Shown in pieces: positions 62,047 through 64,000 of a stretch of DNA of 64,000 nt. The notes under the pieces were generated by a model that did no database searches, was not told the DNA's origin, and worked only from the letters and a program-made list of their open reading frames with translations. Positions within the stretch are counted from its first letter, which is position 1. Every line of letters starts with the position of its first letter. The stretch is from Anaeromyxobacter oryzae (lineage in GTDB: Bacteria; Myxococcota; Myxococcia; Myxococcales; Anaeromyxobacteraceae): contig NZ_AP025591.1 of the NCBI RefSeq assembly GCF_023169945.1, positions 4,894,481-4,958,480 of the forward strand, in the 5' to 3' direction. A program made the translations under genes and the position numbers.

Positions 62047-64000
62047 CTACCGCGCCGCCTTCTTGTCCGCCGCCGGCGCGCCGCCCTCCCCCCCGAACCC
62101 CGCCGGCAGCTCCATCCCGAGCGCCCGCACGAGGAACGCGTACACGTCGGCGCGCTCCTCGATCTGCTTCGAGGTGGGCTTGCCGGCGCCGTGGCCGGCG
62201 CGGGTCTCGATGCGCGTCAGGATCGGCGCGTCGCCCGCCTGCGCCGCCTGCAGGGCGGCGGTGAACTTGTGGCTGTGGGCGGGGACCACGCGGTCGTCGT
62301 GGTCCGCGGTGACCACCAGCGTCGGCGGGTAGCGGGTCCCGGGCTTCACCGCGTGCAGCGGGCTGTAGCGGTAGAGGACGTCGAAGCCCTCCTTCGTCTC
62401 GGCCGACCCGTAGTCGCTCTTCCAGCCCCAGCCCAGCGTGAACCGGTGGAACCGCAGCATGTCGAGGACCCCGACCTCCGGCACGGCGGCGCCGAACAGG
62501 TCCGGGCGCTGCGTCTCGACCGCCCCGACGAGGAGCCCGCCGTTCGACCCGCCGTTCACGGCGAGCCGCGAGGGCGTCGTGTAGCCGTTCGAGACGAGCC
62601 ACTGCGCCGCCGCGATGCAGTCGTCGAACACGTTCTGCTTCCGCGCGAGCCGCCCGGCGTCGTACCACTCCTTCCCGTACTCGCCGCCGCCGCGGAGGTT
62701 CGGCATCGCGTACACGCCGCCCATCTCGAGCCACACGAGCCGCGAGACCTTGAACTCGGGCGTGAGGGGGATGTTGAAGCCGCCATAGCCGTAGAGCAGC
62801 GTCGGGTTCCGGCCGTCGAGCGCGATCCCCTTCCGGTGGACGAGGAACATCGGGATCCGCGTCCCGTCCTTCGACCGGTAGAAGACCTGGCGCGTCACGT
62901 ACCGGCGTCCGTCGAACGCCACCTTCGGCGCGCGGAACGTGTCGAGCGCGCCCGTCTTCGCGTCGAGGCGGAGGAGCATGGGCGCCGTCGTGAAGCCGCT
63001 GAAGCCGAGGTACACCTCCGCCTCCGCCACCGGCCCCTGCACGTCGAGGTCGCGCACGGTCCCGAGCGCCGGCAGCTTCACCTTCGCGACGCGCTTGCCG
63101 TCCTCGCCCCACACCTCGAGCTCGTCGTGCGCGTCGCGCATCCACTGCACGACCAGGCGGCCGCCGGCCCACGCCGCGCTCGCGAGGACGTCGCGGCCCT
63201 TCGCCTCGGGCACGATCGTCCGCCACGCGGCCGGCGCGCGCGCGTCGCGCCGGATCGCGACGAGCCGGGAGCGCGGCGCGTCCTTGTTGGTGAGGACGTA
63301 GAAGGTGTCGCCCTCGTTCCCCACGACCGCGTAGGTCGCGTCCATCGCGTCGAGGAACGGCTCCGCCTTCCACTCCGGCCTCGCGAGGTCGACGAGGAAG
63401 ATGGAGGTCTCCGGGTTCGTCCCCTTGCTCGCGGTGATCACGAGCCACCGCCCGTCGAGCGTCACCTCGCCCCCGACGTACCACTCCGGCTGGTCCTGCC
63501 GGCGGAAGACGAGCCGATCCTGGTCCTGCTTCGTCCCCAGGCGGTGGAACCAGACCTGGTGATCCTGGTTCACCGCCGTGAGCGCGGCGCCCTCCTTCGG
63601 CGCGTCGTACCGGCTGTAGAAGAAGCCGCTGCCGTCACGGGTGAAGCTCGCCCGGCTCGCCTTCGACCAGGACACGACGTCCGGGCGATCCGCGCCGGTC
63701 TCCACGTCCCGGACGCGCCAGGTGAGCCAGTCCGAGCCGGCGTCTGCGAGCGCGTACGCGAGGAGCTTCCCGTCCTCCGACACCGCCCACTCGGACAGCG
63801 CGACGGTGCCGTCCGGCGAGAGCCCGTTCGGATCGAGCAGCACGCGCCCGGCGTCTCCCGGGCGGTCGGCGACCCAGAGCACGGACTGGTTCTGCAGCCC
63901 GGAGTTCCGCAGGAAGAAGACGCGCCCGCCGCGCCGCCGCGCCTCCGTGAAGCGCTCGAAATCGAACAGGCGCGTGAGGCGGTCGCGGATCGCGGCCCGC
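62047..64000 (-). CDS. Prolyl oligopeptidase (S9A), N terminus cut by window edge
   Basis: About 650 residues are present; the missing part beyond base 64000 should be a few tens of residues. The visible N terminus reads TRLFDFERFTEARRRGGRVF and LRNSGLQNQSVLWV, typical of the S9A beta-propeller domain start. The C-terminal hydrolase domain has GYGGFNIPLTPEF, the nucleophile NGGSNGGLL, the acid TADHDDRVVP and the His RAGHGAGKP, so the Ser-Asp-His triad is complete. It cuts short Pro-containing peptides. No signal peptide can be judged because the start is missing. Confidence 0.95.
   Translation of the reverse strand, partial: RAAIRDRLTRLFDFERFTEARRRGGRVFFLRNSGLQNQSVLWVADRPGDAGRVLLDPNGLSPDGTVALSEWAVSEDGKLLAYALADAGSDWLTWRVRDVETGADRPDVVSWSKASRASFTRDGSGFFYSRYDAPKEGAALTAVNQDHQVWFHRLGTKQDQDRLVFRRQDQPEWYVGGEVTLDGRWLVITASKGTNPETSIFLVDLARPEWKAEPFLDAMDATYAVVGNEGDTFYVLTNKDAPRSRLVAIRRDARAPAAWRTIVPEAKGRDVLASAAWAGGRLVVQWMRDAHDELEVWGEDGKRVAKVKLPALGTVRDLDVQGPVAEAEVYLGFSGFTTAPMLLRLDAKTGALDTFRAPKVAFDGRRYVTRQVFYRSKDGTRIPMFLVHRKGIALDGRNPTLLYGYGGFNIPLTPEFKVSRLVWLEMGGVYAMPNLRGGGEYGKEWYDAGRLARKQNVFDDCIAAAQWLVSNGYTTPSRLAVNGGSNGGLLVGAVETQRPDLFGAAVPEVGVLDMLRFHRFTLGWGWKSDYGSAETKEGFDVLYRYSPLHAVKPGTRYPPTLVVTADHDDRVVPAHSHKFTAALQAAQAGDAPILTRIETRAGHGAGKPTSKQIEERADVYAFLVRALGMELPAGFGGEGGAPAADKKAAR

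Overview
The window is about 70% GC and tightly packed. Multihaem c-type cytochromes, NHL and PKD proteins, a MYXO-CTERM anchor, hemerythrin-like proteins and a DoxX/ECF pair together suggest a metal-reducing myxobacterium of the Anaeromyxobacter type. This is inferred from gene content only. No rRNA, tRNA, transposase or CRISPR array was seen. Seven cytochrome genes carry 68 CXXCH haem motifs in total (6, 26, 16, 3, 3, 5 and 9).

Region 1 (about 0.5-16.1 kb, + strand) looks like a biogenesis operon for an extracellular cytochrome nanowire. Its order is: NHL protein; hexahaem cytochrome closely resembling Geobacter OmcS; a strong terminator or attenuator; beta-propeller lipoprotein; large outer-membrane beta-barrel; two small CsgG/LpoB-like lipoproteins; parvulin prolyl isomerase; 26-haem and 16-haem periplasmic cytochromes; a second NHL protein; and a trihaem cytochrome fused to a probable small beta-barrel. 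The set supplies a filament subunit, folding and haem-protein chaperoning, an outer-membrane exit and a periplasmic electron bridge.

Region 2 (16.2-32.8 kb) is mixed accessory and housekeeping: a glycosyltransferase, a trihaem cytochrome, a PKD/beta-propeller lipoprotein, an extracellular pullulanase, two DUF4091 paralogues flanking a lipoprotein (one with a MYXO-CTERM anchor), a methyltransferase, and an ECF sigma factor divergent from a DoxX-like protein. Dispersed GC-rich palindromes lie in the gaps, one of them inside a coding sequence.

Region 3 (33.5-43.0 kb) holds a tandem duplication of a two-gene module: a large NHL/calcium-repeat/PKD surface protein translationally coupled to a multihaem cytochrome (5 haems in one copy, 9 in the other). 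A small hemerythrin, glucose-6-phosphate isomerase, a lipoprotein, and an osmoprotectant ABC transporter with a fused permease and binding protein follow.

Region 4 (48.6-56.0 kb) is a candidate undescribed RiPP system in one tightly overlapped operon: NTP_transf_5-type nucleotidyltransferase, Ser-His signal-peptidase-like protein, PqqD-type recognition protein, a 58-residue precursor-like peptide, a 1005-residue secreted protein with a PQQ-like propeller, a small lipoprotein, an HprK-like kinase and a radical SAM/SPASM enzyme.

Region 5 (56.0-64 kb) is mostly on the minus strand: YbaK-type deacylase, a split-barrel/GAF/winged-helix regulator coupled to a second split-barrel protein, a hemerythrin-domain protein, a DbpA-like RNA helicase overlapping a convergent membrane-protein gene, a DUF2721 protein and a prolyl oligopeptidase cut by the window edge.
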